This document shows, piece by piece, positions 26,191-34,609 of a stretch of 64,000 bases of DNA; the stretch's first letter is position 1, and the number at the start of each line of letters is the position of its first letter. Below the pieces are notes generated by a model. It worked only from the letters and a program-made list of their open reading frames with translations. It was not told where the DNA came from and ran no database searches. Both the position numbers and the translations under genes were made by a program. Source of the stretch: JAVZLH01 sp038883475 (lineage in GTDB: Archaea > Thermoproteota > Bathyarchaeia > Bathyarchaeales > Bathycorpusculaceae); NCBI GenBank assembly GCA_038883475.1, contig JAVZMA010000001.1, forward strand, positions 62,001 to 126,000, in the 5' to 3' direction.

Positions 26191-26685
26191 TTATTCTTCA
26201 CTCTTACTGAATAATTCGTCAAATTTGCCTTCGTCAATTTCCCTCTGCACTTCTCGGGGGTCTTTGCCTTCCACCGTTACACCCATGCTGATGCAACTTC
26301 CCAACACTTCTTTGGCTGCCAACTTCAAAGTTTTAGCCAGAAGTTCAGGGCGCTTAATCTTGGCGATGCGTACAACTTGCTCCATGGTGAGGTTTCCAAC
26401 TTTCTGCGTGCTCGGCGTTCCAGAACCCTTCTCAATTTTTAGTTCGCTGACGATGAGGGCTGATGTTGTTGGTGTGCCAACGGTAACTTCAAACTGTTTC
26501 GTCTCAGGGTCAACAATAACCTTAACCGGAACCTTCATTCCAGAATAGTCCTTTGTCAACTCGTTTATCTTGTTAACAATGGCTAGCACGTTTACGCCTA
26601 ACGGTCCCAACGCCGGACCCAGTGGAGGTCCTGCTGTTGCTTGTCCGCCGCTAACAAGGAGTTCAATAACCTTTTTTTCGCTCAT
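26191..26685 (-). CDS. rpl11: Ribosomal protein L11
   Basis: The 164-residue protein forms the GTPase-associated centre with L10 and 23S rRNA. The N-terminal GGQATAGPPLGPALGPLGVN is the L11 signature, and the C-terminal domain contains LTMEQVVRIAKIK and VLGSCISMGVTVEG. Its ATG at 26685 overlaps the Spt5 stop by four bases (ATGA), showing translational coupling. Confidence 0.97.
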   Translation of the reverse strand: MSEKKVIELLVSGGQATAGPPLGPALGPLGVNVLAIVNKINELTKDYSGMKVPVKVIVDPETKQFEVTVGTPTTSALIVSELKIEKGSGTPSTQKVGNLTMEQVVRIAKIKRPELLAKTLKLAAKEVLGSCISMGVTVEGKDPREVQREIDEGKFDELFSKSEE

Positions 26686-27191
26686 TCGCCCATCTCCTTT
26701 TTGACTTTTTCAACAAGCCTCACATAGTCAGCATGCACAGTTATGGGTAGGGTGAAGGTGGCTTCCAAAAGTTCCAGGGTTACTTCCTCTTTTGTTCTGT
26801 CAATCCTCGTGATTTTCGCCTTCATCCCCTTGAACGGTCCGCTTATAACCTCAACAATGTCTTCTTCGTTAAGTTCTTCCACAACAGGTTTTACGGCAAC
26901 ATATTGTTCAATTTTAGAAAATTCAACAACACCCGGCGCCCTCGACCTCAGATGCTTTATTCCCTTTATGGCTTCCTCAACATAGTGGGGGCCTTCCGCC
27001 TCGATAAAAACGTAGCCCTTTAACGGCTCCGGAACAAGAACAGCCTTTATTCTCTTCTTAAGCTCTTGGTCCATTTCAACTTTCGCCGCTATGAGGTTCG
27101 CCACATTCTTTTCTTGGCCTGTGGTGGTTCGAACTGAGAAGATGGCTGGAGGGGGTTTTTCCCTCCCGTATTTAAGGTATTTTTTACTCAT
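26682..27191 (-). CDS. spt5: Transcription elongation factor Spt5 (NusG)
   Basis: The 169-residue protein has an NGN domain (about 15-100; IFSVRTTTGQEKNVANLI, LKGYVFIEAEG) that binds the RNA polymerase clamp, and a KOW domain (about 110-165; VEVISGPFKGMKAKITRID) that contacts the ribosome. It starts at ATG 27191, and GGTGA lies about 12 bases upstream. In many archaea secE precedes spt5, but no SecE-like membrane peptide is encoded in the 209 bases upstream here. Confidence 0.95.
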   Translation of the reverse strand: MSKKYLKYGREKPPPAIFSVRTTTGQEKNVANLIAAKVEMDQELKKRIKAVLVPEPLKGYVFIEAEGPHYVEEAIKGIKHLRSRAPGVVEFSKIEQYVAVKPVVEELNEEDIVEVISGPFKGMKAKITRIDRTKEEVTLELLEATFTLPITVHADYVRLVEKVKKEMGE

Positions 27192-27270
27192 ATGTTATGC
27201 ACTTCACCGCTTTAGGGTGAACAGATACACCATTCGCTTCTTTAAACTTTTCTTTAATTAGTCTAATATG

Positions 27271-27278
27271 TTTATAGA
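27271..27278 (-). promoter_or_regulatory. TATA box for the spt5-L11-L1-L10-L12 operon
   Basis: The minus strand reads CTCTATAAACATATT around these bases, about 80 bases upstream of the spt5 ATG, with a predicted start near 27248. It lies in the 209-base divergent gap and is the best candidate promoter for the ribosomal operon. Confidence 0.45.
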
Positions 27279-27316
27279 GGCGTACAGAGTGTATTAACAT
27301 TAGTGTTGTTGAAAAG

Positions 27317-27325
27317 GTATATTTA
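27317..27325 (+). promoter_or_regulatory. BRE/TATA for the coiled-coil protein gene
   Basis: GAAAAGGTATATTTATC (27311-27327) has an A-rich BRE and a clear TATA core. A start site near 27347 would precede the next gene's GTG/ATG by 55-70 bases. It is divergent from the ribosomal operon promoter. Confidence 0.5.
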
Positions 27326-27400
27326 TCAATAAGCTGTCAGAGTATGGTTTATTGCTTGAAAGAAGAGTAAACATAATAACCGAACTGGTGTACTGTAGGA

Positions 27401-27796
27401 GTGGAGGCGCAAACCGTAATGGAGCATAACTACGCAGAGTTTCTGGAGAAGGAAGGACTAGTTACTCGGAAATGCAGAGAACTGACTCCAGAGGAGAAAG
27501 AGCAGCTTGCAAACGAGAAAATTTCAAGTGAGGGTGTGAAGTACTGTTGGACGGAGCAAAAACCACTAAACGAATGGACAACGGAGCAGTTGCAAACAGC
27601 AATACAATTAATCGACAAGGAAGTTGAAGAAAAAATACAACTTCTAAACGACCTTCATAAACAGTTAATAGAAGCAAAAGACTTGAAGGTTGCTGCAAAA
27701 CTCCAGAATGAGATTCAGTTAACAGGGCGGTTGATAGCTGTAAAAGAAAAGAAACTGGAAGAACTGAATAGAGAATTTAGGAAAAGACAAAAATAA
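27401..27796 (+). CDS. Hypothetical coiled-coil protein
   Basis: The 131-residue protein is highly charged. Residues 60-128 form a long predicted coiled coil (EVEEKIQLLNDLHKQLIEA and on to the basic C-terminus), and the N-terminal half contains a single KYCW cysteine. No membrane span or known motif is seen, and I do not recognise the family. The start could be GTG 27401 or ATG 27419; GGAGG at 27402-27406 lies 11 bases before the ATG, which favours the shorter form. It has its own promoter and is divergent from spt5. Confidence 0.6.
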   Translation: MEAQTVMEHNYAEFLEKEGLVTRKCRELTPEEKEQLANEKISSEGVKYCWTEQKPLNEWTTEQLQTAIQLIDKEVEEKIQLLNDLHKQLIEAKDLKVAAKLQNEIQLTGRLIAVKEKKLEELNREFRKRQK

Positions 27797-27800
27797 ACGC

Positions 27801-28598
27801 CTATTTAACACGGCGAAGGACAATTTTGTCGCCAATTTCCGCCCTAAAAGTTTTCGCGGCATTACCTTGATTTATTGAAATTTCAAGGAAATTGTGGCTT
27901 CCAATTATGGCTAGGGGCTTTTGCGGTTCAGCTTCCGAATAGGCTTCGCACAGTTTAAGCCTTAAATCCACATTTTTAAGGCGAACTTCGACAACTTCTT
28001 TGACGCCGAGTTTTTCGAAATCTTCTTTCGAGAAATTTGTGACTATGTTTCCGAAACCGTCAATGTGTAAAACTTCGCCTATTAAGGAGCTCTGCTTTCT
28101 CACAACCTTTGCGAATTCTGGCATAACAATGTCGTGGGTTTGTGGACCAAAATCTGCTGGTGGTGTTCCGTTTGCTAGGTGGGCTGCTGCAGGCGCGAAT
28201 ACGTCTCTTCCATGGAAAGTGTTTGATATTTTTGGAAGCATCAGCTTACTGTTCGCTATTTCATATATGCGTTTTATGCCTTGTTTCGTTGCAGCTAAAG
28301 CCAAAACACCGTTGTCTGGTCCTATATAGAAGCACTGTTCCGTCTCTATAAGTATAGGTTTTCTTTTTGTTCCAACGCCGGGGTCGACAACCGCCACGTG
28401 AATCGTTCCTTTTGGAAAGTAGGGGGCTGCCGAAGCCAGAATAAACGCGCCCATCTTCACGTTAAATTTTTCTATTTCATGGCTTATGTCCACGATTGTT
28501 GCGTTTGGGCATATACCCAATATTACAGCTTTCATTTCAGCAACGTATGGGTCTCGCAGCCCAAAATCTGTTGTTAGGGTAATAATCTTAGGAGCCAT
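27801..28598 (-). CDS. SAM hydrolase (DUF62, SAM hydroxide adenosyltransferase)
   Basis: The 265-residue protein matches the DUF62 family, which hydrolyses S-adenosylmethionine to adenosine and methionine and is related to fluorinase/chlorinase. Family blocks are ITLTTDFGLRDPYVAEMKA, IVDISHEI, HVAVVDPGVG, YIGPDNGVL, FHGRDVFAPAAAHLA and HIDGFGNIVTN. The conserved Asp, Arg and His used by the hydrolases appear to be present, and I see no chlorinase-type change. It starts at ATG 28598 and is divergent from an ECF-S-like gene across 67 bases. Confidence 0.9.
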   Translation of the reverse strand: MAPKIITLTTDFGLRDPYVAEMKAVILGICPNATIVDISHEIEKFNVKMGAFILASAAPYFPKGTIHVAVVDPGVGTKRKPILIETEQCFYIGPDNGVLALAATKQGIKRIYEIANSKLMLPKISNTFHGRDVFAPAAAHLANGTPPADFGPQTHDIVMPEFAKVVRKQSSLIGEVLHIDGFGNIVTNFSKEDFEKLGVKEVVEVRLKNVDLRLKLCEAYSEAEPQKPLAIIGSHNFLEISINQGNAAKTFRAEIGDKIVLRRVK

Positions 28599-28665
28599 GC
28601 CACATCACACTTTTATAATCGGTTAAAATAATTAGCTTTTTTCACATACACAAGGAGACCAGCAA

Positions 28666-29391
28666 ATGTCAGTTCATATGCGGTTAGGAACAAAGGAATT
28701 AGCTTTAGCAGCCATTTTCACGGCGTTGTACGTTGTCTTGGGGGCTTTGAAAATTTCTCCAATAATAGGCTTACCAGGTCAAGGGATCACCGCAGCCGCG
28801 ATTATCGCTCCAATAATAGGCATAATTTTTGGACCATACATAGGGGTGTTATCCACGTTTCTGGGCGGAATAATTGGCATTTCCTTTGGTTATTTTTCTC
28901 CACCGAGCCTTGCAGCGGGCGTCACTGCAGCATTATGCAGCGGCATGACTTCGCGGGGTAAAAGAACTGCGTCAATTATGATTTATCTCTGTCTTTTGCT
29001 TATTTTCGCTTTTTATCCAGTTATTGGCCCCGCATGGTTGTACCCACCGTACTTGTGGTTTCAAATAATCGGTTTCATCATCCTAATTTCACCCTTGCAA
29101 TCTGCATCCGTAAAAATGACTGATACGGATAACGGTTCGATGCTTTTTTACGCTCTTTTCATAACATCTTTAACTTCAACACTTGCTGGGCAAATAGCTG
29201 GTTCAACAATTTATGAGCTTATGATCTCACAAGACGTAAGTGGAGCGTTAGGTACATGGTTAACTACGATCTTTCTTTACCCAACGGAGAGAACAATTAT
29301 CGCAATTGTTTCAGCCGTAATAGGATCAGCCCTTTTTAAGGTTCTGAAGAGCGCAAACCTTTTGCCCTTTTCGAATAGCTCACATCACTGA
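28666..29391 (+). CDS. ECF-transporter S-component-like membrane protein
   Basis: The 241-residue protein has about six hydrophobic spans. Its N-terminus, LALAAIFTALYVVLGALKISP, and the early GPYIGVLSTFLGGIIG loop resemble substrate-binding S components of ECF vitamin transporters and related families. No T or A component is in the window, so the substrate is unknown. ATG 28666 is preceded by AAGGAGACC, a strong ribosome-binding site. Its 3' end overlaps the convergent cofE gene by 56 bases. The divergent neighbour is the SAM hydrolase. Confidence 0.6.
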   Translation: MSVHMRLGTKELALAAIFTALYVVLGALKISPIIGLPGQGITAAAIIAPIIGIIFGPYIGVLSTFLGGIIGISFGYFSPPSLAAGVTAALCSGMTSRGKRTASIMIYLCLLLIFAFYPVIGPAWLYPPYLWFQIIGFIILISPLQSASVKMTDTDNGSMLFYALFITSLTSTLAGQIAGSTIYELMISQDVSGALGTWLTTIFLYPTERTIIAIVSAVIGSALFKVLKSANLLPFSNSSHH

Positions 29392-30142
29392 GAAAAGTGC
29401 TCATGAATATGCATTCGTTATGGGGCATTGCCATGTCTTCGGCGTCGTATAAGCCGTCATCAAAACTGACTGGGGCATCTTTAACCAACACCAATGGAGT
29501 TTTTTCAGCGTCTTCGCCCATTAGCATGTGGGCAGCAGAAGCCAAATTGTCCGCTACTGCATGTTGTGTAATAACCAGTGTTTTTCCATAAAGGTCCTTT
29601 CGCCCTCGACGGTCTTCTACCGGCTTAAATCCTGCAACAGCCAAAGCCACGCCAACAGTTCCTTTTCTTAGCGGAGCTAAACCGCTGTCAATAATCAAAA
29701 CTGCAACAACTTTGCCAGTCTTACGCTTTAATTCTTCCCTAATTTGTTCGGCGACTTCTTTGGCGTTTTTAGGCCACAGAGCCACATAGCCCACTGGGGC
29801 GTTTTTGTTGTCTATTCCAGCGTTGGCTGTTAGCATTCCGTTTTTGAGGGTTAAAACAGCTTTTTCAACTCCTCCATAAACTTTTTCCGCTTCTTGTAAT
29901 AGTAGCTCTGCAAGTTCTGGTTGAAGCGAAAACTTTTCGGCAAGTTCCTTCGCCTTTTCTGAAGGCTTAACTTCGCTTAGCTTGACAAGGCGTCCTTCGG
30001 CATAAGACACAATTTTTGATGTCAAAACCAAGATGTCATTGTTTTCGAGCGGAATTTTTTGTTCCTTTAACGCCTCGAGAATGATGTCAACAAGGTTATC
30101 GCCAACTTTCACAAGCCTCGTTTTAACAGCATACAGCCTCAT
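29336..30142 (-). CDS. cofE: Coenzyme F420:L-glutamate ligase
   Basis: The 268-residue protein adds glutamates to F420-0 using GTP. Seen are DILVLTSKIVSYAEGR near residues 41-56, a middle ADNLASAAHMLMGE block, and VLIIDSGLAPLRKGTVGVAL (about 148-167), typical of CofE. It implies that the organism makes F420. It starts at ATG 30142, 6 bases after the ubiquitin-like gene's stop on the same strand, and its 3' end overlaps the ECF-S-like gene by 56 bases. Confidence 0.9.
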   Translation of the reverse strand: MRLYAVKTRLVKVGDNLVDIILEALKEQKIPLENNDILVLTSKIVSYAEGRLVKLSEVKPSEKAKELAEKFSLQPELAELLLQEAEKVYGGVEKAVLTLKNGMLTANAGIDNKNAPVGYVALWPKNAKEVAEQIREELKRKTGKVVAVLIIDSGLAPLRKGTVGVALAVAGFKPVEDRRGRKDLYGKTLVITQHAVADNLASAAHMLMGEDAEKTPLVLVKDAPVSFDDGLYDAEDMAMPHNECIFMSTFLSDVSYSKRAKGLRSSEP

Positions 30143-30148
30143 ACACGC

Positions 30149-30433
30149 TTATCCTCCATGGATAACTGGAACAAAAACCACCTCATCCCCGTCTCTAACA
30201 AGGGTTTCTAAACCCTTTAAAACGCTGATTTCCTTTCCGTTAACAAGTATTAGCGCGTTGGGTCTTGGATCTTGGAGTTCTGGATCGATTAAGGCGCTTT
30301 TAAGTTTGGGATGTTGCTTAACAATTTTCTTTACCAACTCCCTCAGTGATATTTCATCTTTGATTTTTATGGTAAGCCTCTCCTTGTCTGAAATTCCCCG
30401 TAAAGCCCCGACAAACTTCACGGTGACAACCAT
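30149..30433 (-). CDS. Ubiquitin-like sulfur-carrier protein (MoaD/SAMP type)
   Basis: The 94-residue protein has the beta-grasp fold pattern of MoaD/ThiS (VTVKFVGALRG, ALILVNGKEI, DGDEVVFVPVIHGG) and ends in the Gly-Gly needed for adenylation and thiolation. Such archaeal proteins serve molybdopterin synthesis, tRNA thiolation or protein tagging (SAMPylation); which applies cannot be told. ATG 30433 is chosen because GGAG lies 8 bases upstream; a TTG at 30463 is the outer limit. It lies between the glycerate kinase and cofE in a same-strand run. Confidence 0.85.
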   Translation of the reverse strand: MVVTVKFVGALRGISDKERLTIKIKDEISLRELVKKIVKQHPKLKSALIDPELQDPRPNALILVNGKEISVLKGLETLVRDGDEVVFVPVIHGG

Positions 30434-30452
30434 TACTCTAACTCCACTTTCA

Positions 30453-31829
30453 TTATACAACAACTATTACTGTAATGTCATTAACGTTTGTTCCAGTGGG
30501 TCCAGTAAAAATCAAGTCGCCTAAATTCGCGAAGAACTTGTAGGAGTTGTTTTCAGCCAAAAACTCTTGTGGAGTTAATCCCGCTTTATTTGCCCTCACT
30601 AAGGTTTTTCCGTCAACCATTGCTCCAGCAGCATCTGTTGGTCCGTCAACGCCGTCCGTGCTTAACGAAGCCAAAACAACGCCGTCCATCCCCTCCAGTT
30701 TTAATGCGGCTGCCAACGCTAATTCTTGGTTTCTTCCGCCAACGCCTTTTCCAGTAACGGTTACCGTTGTTTCTCCGCCCGCTACGATTCCAGCAGGTTT
30801 TGGAATAGGGTTTCCGTACAAGAAGGTTTCATGGGCTATTGTGGCAAGCATTGTTCCAATGTGTCGAGCTTCGCCCTCCATGGTTGTTGTCAGCAGAAGC
30901 GTGTTTAAACAATCCCTTTTAAGTTGTTTGCATGCTGCTAAGCTTGCAAACCTATTATTTCCAACAACTACATTGAAGACTTTTTTGAAAGTTTCATCTG
31001 AAGCCTTCGGAGTTTCGGGAATTTTCCCCGCTTCGCCGTCCAGCAAAACCTTTTTGATTGTTGCTGGGGTTTTGTCCCATAAACCATAATTCTTCAGAAT
31101 TTTTATGGCGTCGCTGAATGTTGTTGAGTCTGGAACTGTTGGTCCAGAAGCGATGAAATCCAGCGGGTCGCCCACAACATCTGAAAGGATTAGGTTTAAT
31201 ATTGTTGCTGGATGAGCCTTTTTTGCAAGCCAGCCGCCCTTGAAATCTGAAATATGCTTTCTAACGGTGTTTATCTCCTTTATTGTTGCTCCACACTTGA
31301 GTAAGGCATTGGTGATTTCTCTTTTGTCGCTTAGTGAGATTTCGCCTCGGGGAAGAGGCATAAGACTTGAACCCCCGCCTGAAATTAGGCATATGATTAA
31401 GTCGTTTTCCCCTGCTTTTTCAGCTATTTCAAGCATACGCCGTGTTCCTTCCACTCCAGCCTCATCTGGAACTGGATGGCTTGCACCGTGAATTTCTATA
31501 ATTTCGGTCTTATGCTCGCTGCCATGTGGAACGTTGACAATTCCAGCCGTTATATGTTTAGCCAAAACTTTTTCTAAGGCTTCTGCCATTGCGCCGCTGG
31601 CTTTTCCGCCACCTATAACATAAATGTTCTTAAACTTTTTTAAATCAAACTCATGCCCATTCACAAGAAGCTTCGAGCCTTTTAGCAGAACCCTAGATTT
31701 TATTATTTGTTTTGGGTCAACAGCCCTCAAGGCGTATTCAAAACTGTTTAGGGCTATGGCTCTAGCTTTTCGGTTGAGGCTAGTTTCACCATTTTCTATG
31801 AGTTTTTCTTTGTTCTTTATAGTTATCAT
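30453..31829 (-). CDS. gck: Glycerate 2-kinase (MOFRL family)
   Basis: The 458-residue protein matches the GckA/MOFRL family, which converts D-glycerate to 2-phosphoglycerate with ATP. Blocks seen are YVIGGGKASGAMAEALE, ASHPVPDEAG, CLISGGGSSLMPLP, the middle ASGPTVPDSTTF and the MOFRL-domain GGRNQELALAAAL and STDGVDGPTDAAGA. ATG 31829 gives the normal N-terminus; the frame stays open to 31892. It is divergent from a D-2-hydroxyacid dehydrogenase across 79 bases and followed by the ubiquitin-like gene. Confidence 0.92.
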   Translation of the reverse strand: MITIKNKEKLIENGETSLNRKARAIALNSFEYALRAVDPKQIIKSRVLLKGSKLLVNGHEFDLKKFKNIYVIGGGKASGAMAEALEKVLAKHITAGIVNVPHGSEHKTEIIEIHGASHPVPDEAGVEGTRRMLEIAEKAGENDLIICLISGGGSSLMPLPRGEISLSDKREITNALLKCGATIKEINTVRKHISDFKGGWLAKKAHPATILNLILSDVVGDPLDFIASGPTVPDSTTFSDAIKILKNYGLWDKTPATIKKVLLDGEAGKIPETPKASDETFKKVFNVVVGNNRFASLAACKQLKRDCLNTLLLTTTMEGEARHIGTMLATIAHETFLYGNPIPKPAGIVAGGETTVTVTGKGVGGRNQELALAAALKLEGMDGVVLASLSTDGVDGPTDAAGAMVDGKTLVRANKAGLTPQEFLAENNSYKFFANLGDLIFTGPTGTNVNDITVIVVV

Positions 31830-31908
31830 CGGGATACCCAAACTTATGCGTAACTGTAATAAGTCACCGCTAATAAAGAATTCCGAAAACATTGCCGGAA
31901 GGAGTCGT

Positions 31909-32910
31909 ATGGCAAAACCGAAAGTCTATGTCACGCGGGAGCTTCCAGAAAGAGGCTTAAAAATAATAAGGGAACATTTTGACGCCGAAGTCTGGAAAGA
32001 GTATGCGCCACCACCAAAGAAAGTTATAATTGAAAAAGCTAGGAACGTTGACGCTCTTGCCACGCTTTTGTCTGACAAGATTGACGCTGAGGTTTTTGAC
32101 GCCGCGCCAAAACTGAAAATTGTTGCGCAGATGGCTGTGGGCTTCGACAACATTGACGTGCAAGAAGCAACCAAAAGAGGAATCTACGTGACAAACACCC
32201 CAGAAGTTTTAACAGACACAACAGCAGACTTCGCATGGGCTTTGCTGATGGCTGTGGCACGGCGGGTTGTTGAAGCAGACAAATACGTGCGTAGTGGTCA
32301 ATGGAAGGTTGGTTGGCATCCAAGCATGTTGTTGGGCAGGGATGTTCACGGCGCAACAATAGGCATCGTTGGTGCTGGAAGAATTGGCTATGCAGTGGCG
32401 AAAAGGGCTAGTGGTTTCAACATGAAAATCTTGTATTACGATGTGATTCCAAGACCAGAGATGGAAAAGGAGTTAAACGCTAAACGCGTTGACTTGGACA
32501 CGCTCTTAAAGGAAGCAGACTTCGTCAGCATCCACGTTCCGTTAATGAAGGAAACATATCACCTAATAAACGCGGAAAAACTTAGACTTATGAAGAAAAC
32601 AGCCTATCTCATAAACAACGCGCGAGGTCCAATCGTCGACGAGAAAGCCCTCTACGAAGCTTTGAAGGAAGGGAGAATAGCTGGCGCTGGGCTTGATGTT
32701 TTCGAGCAAGAGCCAACACCAGTTGATAACCCGCTTTTGAAACTTGACAATGTCGTCGTCGCGCCACATATCTCCAGTGCAAGTTACGAAACAAGGTCAA
32801 AGATGGCTGAAATGGTTGCAGAAAACCTTGTCGCGTTCTTTGAGGGGCGAAAGCCGCCGAACCTTGTAAATCCAGAAGTAATGAAAGTTCGACCATTACC
32901 AAAACCCTAG
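31909..32910 (+). CDS. gyaR: Glyoxylate/hydroxypyruvate reductase
   Basis: This 333-residue D-2-hydroxyacid dehydrogenase starts at ATG 31909, with GGAAGGAG 5-8 bases upstream; the longer open frame to 31624 is an overlap with the divergent kinase. It has the NAD(P) motif GIVGAGRIGYAVAKRA, the catalytic Arg in NNARGPIVDE, the Glu in LDVFEQEP and the His in VAPHISSAS. The family reduces glyoxylate or hydroxypyruvate to glycolate or D-glycerate; 3-phosphoglycerate dehydrogenase is an alternative, but the C-terminal ACT domain of that enzyme is absent. Pairing with glycerate 2-kinase favours hydroxypyruvate reduction. Confidence 0.9.
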   Translation: MAKPKVYVTRELPERGLKIIREHFDAEVWKEYAPPPKKVIIEKARNVDALATLLSDKIDAEVFDAAPKLKIVAQMAVGFDNIDVQEATKRGIYVTNTPEVLTDTTADFAWALLMAVARRVVEADKYVRSGQWKVGWHPSMLLGRDVHGATIGIVGAGRIGYAVAKRASGFNMKILYYDVIPRPEMEKELNAKRVDLDTLLKEADFVSIHVPLMKETYHLINAEKLRLMKKTAYLINNARGPIVDEKALYEALKEGRIAGAGLDVFEQEPTPVDNPLLKLDNVVVAPHISSASYETRSKMAEMVAENLVAFFEGRKPPNLVNPEVMKVRPLPKP

Positions 32911-32981
32911 TAATTTTTACAATAAATTTGCTATAACAGTTAAATATGCCAAAATTTGTCTATAATTGAGCTTTCCGATAG

Positions 32982-34163
32982 GTGGTCTCATTGGGCGACA
33001 TCTTCGCAAAAAGAATGAGCGTGCTTGGAACAGAAACAGCCTTTGAAGTCCTTGCAAAAGCCAAGGCGCTTGAAAAACAAGGAAAAAGCATCATACACTT
33101 GGAAATCGGTGAGCCAGATTTTGACACGCCGAAAAACATTAAAGACGCAGCGGTGAAAGCCCTCTATGCCGGATACACCCACTACGTTCCAGCCGCGGGG
33201 ATTCCAGAGCTTAGAGAAGCAATTGCCGAATACATTTCAAAAACTAGAAGAATAGATGTTGACCCTGAAGAGGTTGTGGTGACTCCTGGCGCGAAACCAA
33301 TAATGTTCTTCGCCATACTCGCATTGGTAAACCCTGGCGACGAAGTTATGTACCCAAACCCTGGCTTCCCAATATACGAATCTCTAATAAACTTTGTCGA
33401 CGCCAAACCAGTTCCTATACCGCTGAAAGAAGAAAACGACTTCAGAATGGACCCAGAATACGTTAAGAAAAAAATAACGAAGAAAACAAAAATGATTATT
33501 TTGAATTCGCCTGAAAACCCCACGGGAGGCGTTTTAACCAAAGAAGACTTGAAAGTTATTGCCGACTGCATCGCGAAAAGGGACGATGTCTTCGTGCTTT
33601 CAGACGAGGTTTACAGCAGAATAATCTATGAAGGCGAAAACGAAAGCATAGCGTCGCTTCCGGGAATGAAAGACAAAACAATAATTTTGGATGGCTTTTC
33701 GAAAACCTACGCCATGACTGGTTGGAGACTTGGCTACGGTGTTATGCGCAAAGACCTAGCCCAAAAAATGGCTCAACTCATGGTAAATTCCAACTCTTGC
33801 ACATGCACCTTCATACAAATGGCTGGCGTAGAAGCTTTGAAGGGACCGCAGAAAGAAGTGGACAAAATGGTTGCAGAATTCAAGAGAAGGCGAGAAGTCA
33901 TAGTTGACGGCTTAAACAAGATTAAGGGCATAACATGCAAGAAACCGCGCGGAGCCTTCTACGTTTTCCCAAACATAACTGGAACAGGGATGGACTGCCG
34001 CAAACTAGGAGAGTACTTGCTTAATGAAGCGGGCGTAGCCGTCTTGCCAGGGACATCTTTTGGGCAGTATGGCGAAGGCTATCTGCGTATATCCTTTGCA
34101 AACTCTGTTGAAAACATCAAGAAGGCGTTAGAGCGAATAGACGAAGCTCTCAAAAAGCTGTAA
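32982..34163 (+). CDS. Class I PLP-dependent aminotransferase
   Basis: The 393-residue aminotransferase resembles archaeal aspartate/alanine aminotransferases. It has LEIGEPDFDTPKNI, the cofactor-binding NSPENPTGGVLTKEDL, the PLP-binding lysine in LDGFSKTYAMTGWRLGYG, and a terminal YLRISFANSVENI with the substrate Arg. The start is GTG 32982 (TTG 32991 is possible). It lies 71 bases after the glyoxylate reductase gene on the same strand, so serine-pyruvate or serine-glyoxylate transamination is a reasonable guess; aspartate aminotransferase remains equally possible on sequence alone. Confidence 0.9.
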   Translation: MVSLGDIFAKRMSVLGTETAFEVLAKAKALEKQGKSIIHLEIGEPDFDTPKNIKDAAVKALYAGYTHYVPAAGIPELREAIAEYISKTRRIDVDPEEVVVTPGAKPIMFFAILALVNPGDEVMYPNPGFPIYESLINFVDAKPVPIPLKEENDFRMDPEYVKKKITKKTKMIILNSPENPTGGVLTKEDLKVIADCIAKRDDVFVLSDEVYSRIIYEGENESIASLPGMKDKTIILDGFSKTYAMTGWRLGYGVMRKDLAQKMAQLMVNSNSCTCTFIQMAGVEALKGPQKEVDKMVAEFKRRREVIVDGLNKIKGITCKKPRGAFYVFPNITGTGMDCRKLGEYLLNEAGVAVLPGTSFGQYGEGYLRISFANSVENIKKALERIDEALKKL

Positions 34164-34176
34164 ATTTTCTCCCTTT

Positions 34177-34563
34177 CTAACTTTCTGTTTTTTCTCCAGT
34201 TAACGTTTCAACTATGTCAGAGGCTATTTGCACCAAATTATCAGCTTGCTTCATCATTTTTTCTCCATCTATTTCCTCCAGCTGCGCCAGTTGCTGCACC
34301 ATTTCTTCGATTTCCAATAAAAACCTTAAAATAGGGTCTGTTATGGCTTGTTCTTGAGTTTTTTCGTAGGCTTCTCTTATGACGATTTCGATGAAGGCTG
34401 GTTCTCCGAGGCTGTAGTATATGGCGTTTCGTGCCTTTCTGATAGCTTCTATAATTAGGCTCGGAGCCATGTAGGGCATTCTTCTTGCTGCTTCAAGCTC
34501 GGACTTTGCTTCGCGCAAATATCTGAGCGCCCAACCTTTCCTGTAGTTGTCCATCATCGCCAT
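34177..34563 (-). CDS. Hypothetical helical protein, possibly HEPN-like
   Basis: The 128-residue protein is predicted all-helical. Its start, YLREAKSELEAARRMPYMA, and the AIRKARNAIYYSLGEP block faintly resemble HEPN-domain proteins, but the catalytic RxxxxxH motif of HEPN nucleases is not seen. The C-terminal half is acidic and rich in Gln and Glu. I do not recognise a named family. It starts at ATG 34563, downstream of S17e on the same strand, and is convergent with the aminotransferase gene. Confidence 0.55.
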   Translation of the reverse strand: MAMMDNYRKGWALRYLREAKSELEAARRMPYMAPSLIIEAIRKARNAIYYSLGEPAFIEIVIREAYEKTQEQAITDPILRFLLEIEEMVQQLAQLEEIDGEKMMKQADNLVQIASDIVETLTGEKTES

Positions 34564-34609
34564 CGCCTCTTTGACGCCTTTAACAAAATGTTAAATGGTT
34601 CTAATAAAG

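Noticed and set aside
27184..27300. Minus-strand 38-codon frame starting near 27300 and overlapping the spt5 start by 8 bases
   Set aside because: It contains the likely spt5 TATA box, has no hydrophobic segment that would make it SecE, and resembles no family.
30733..31089. Several long plus-strand frames antisense to the glycerate kinase gene
   Set aside because: They are mirror frames of a well-supported gene and show no protein family features.
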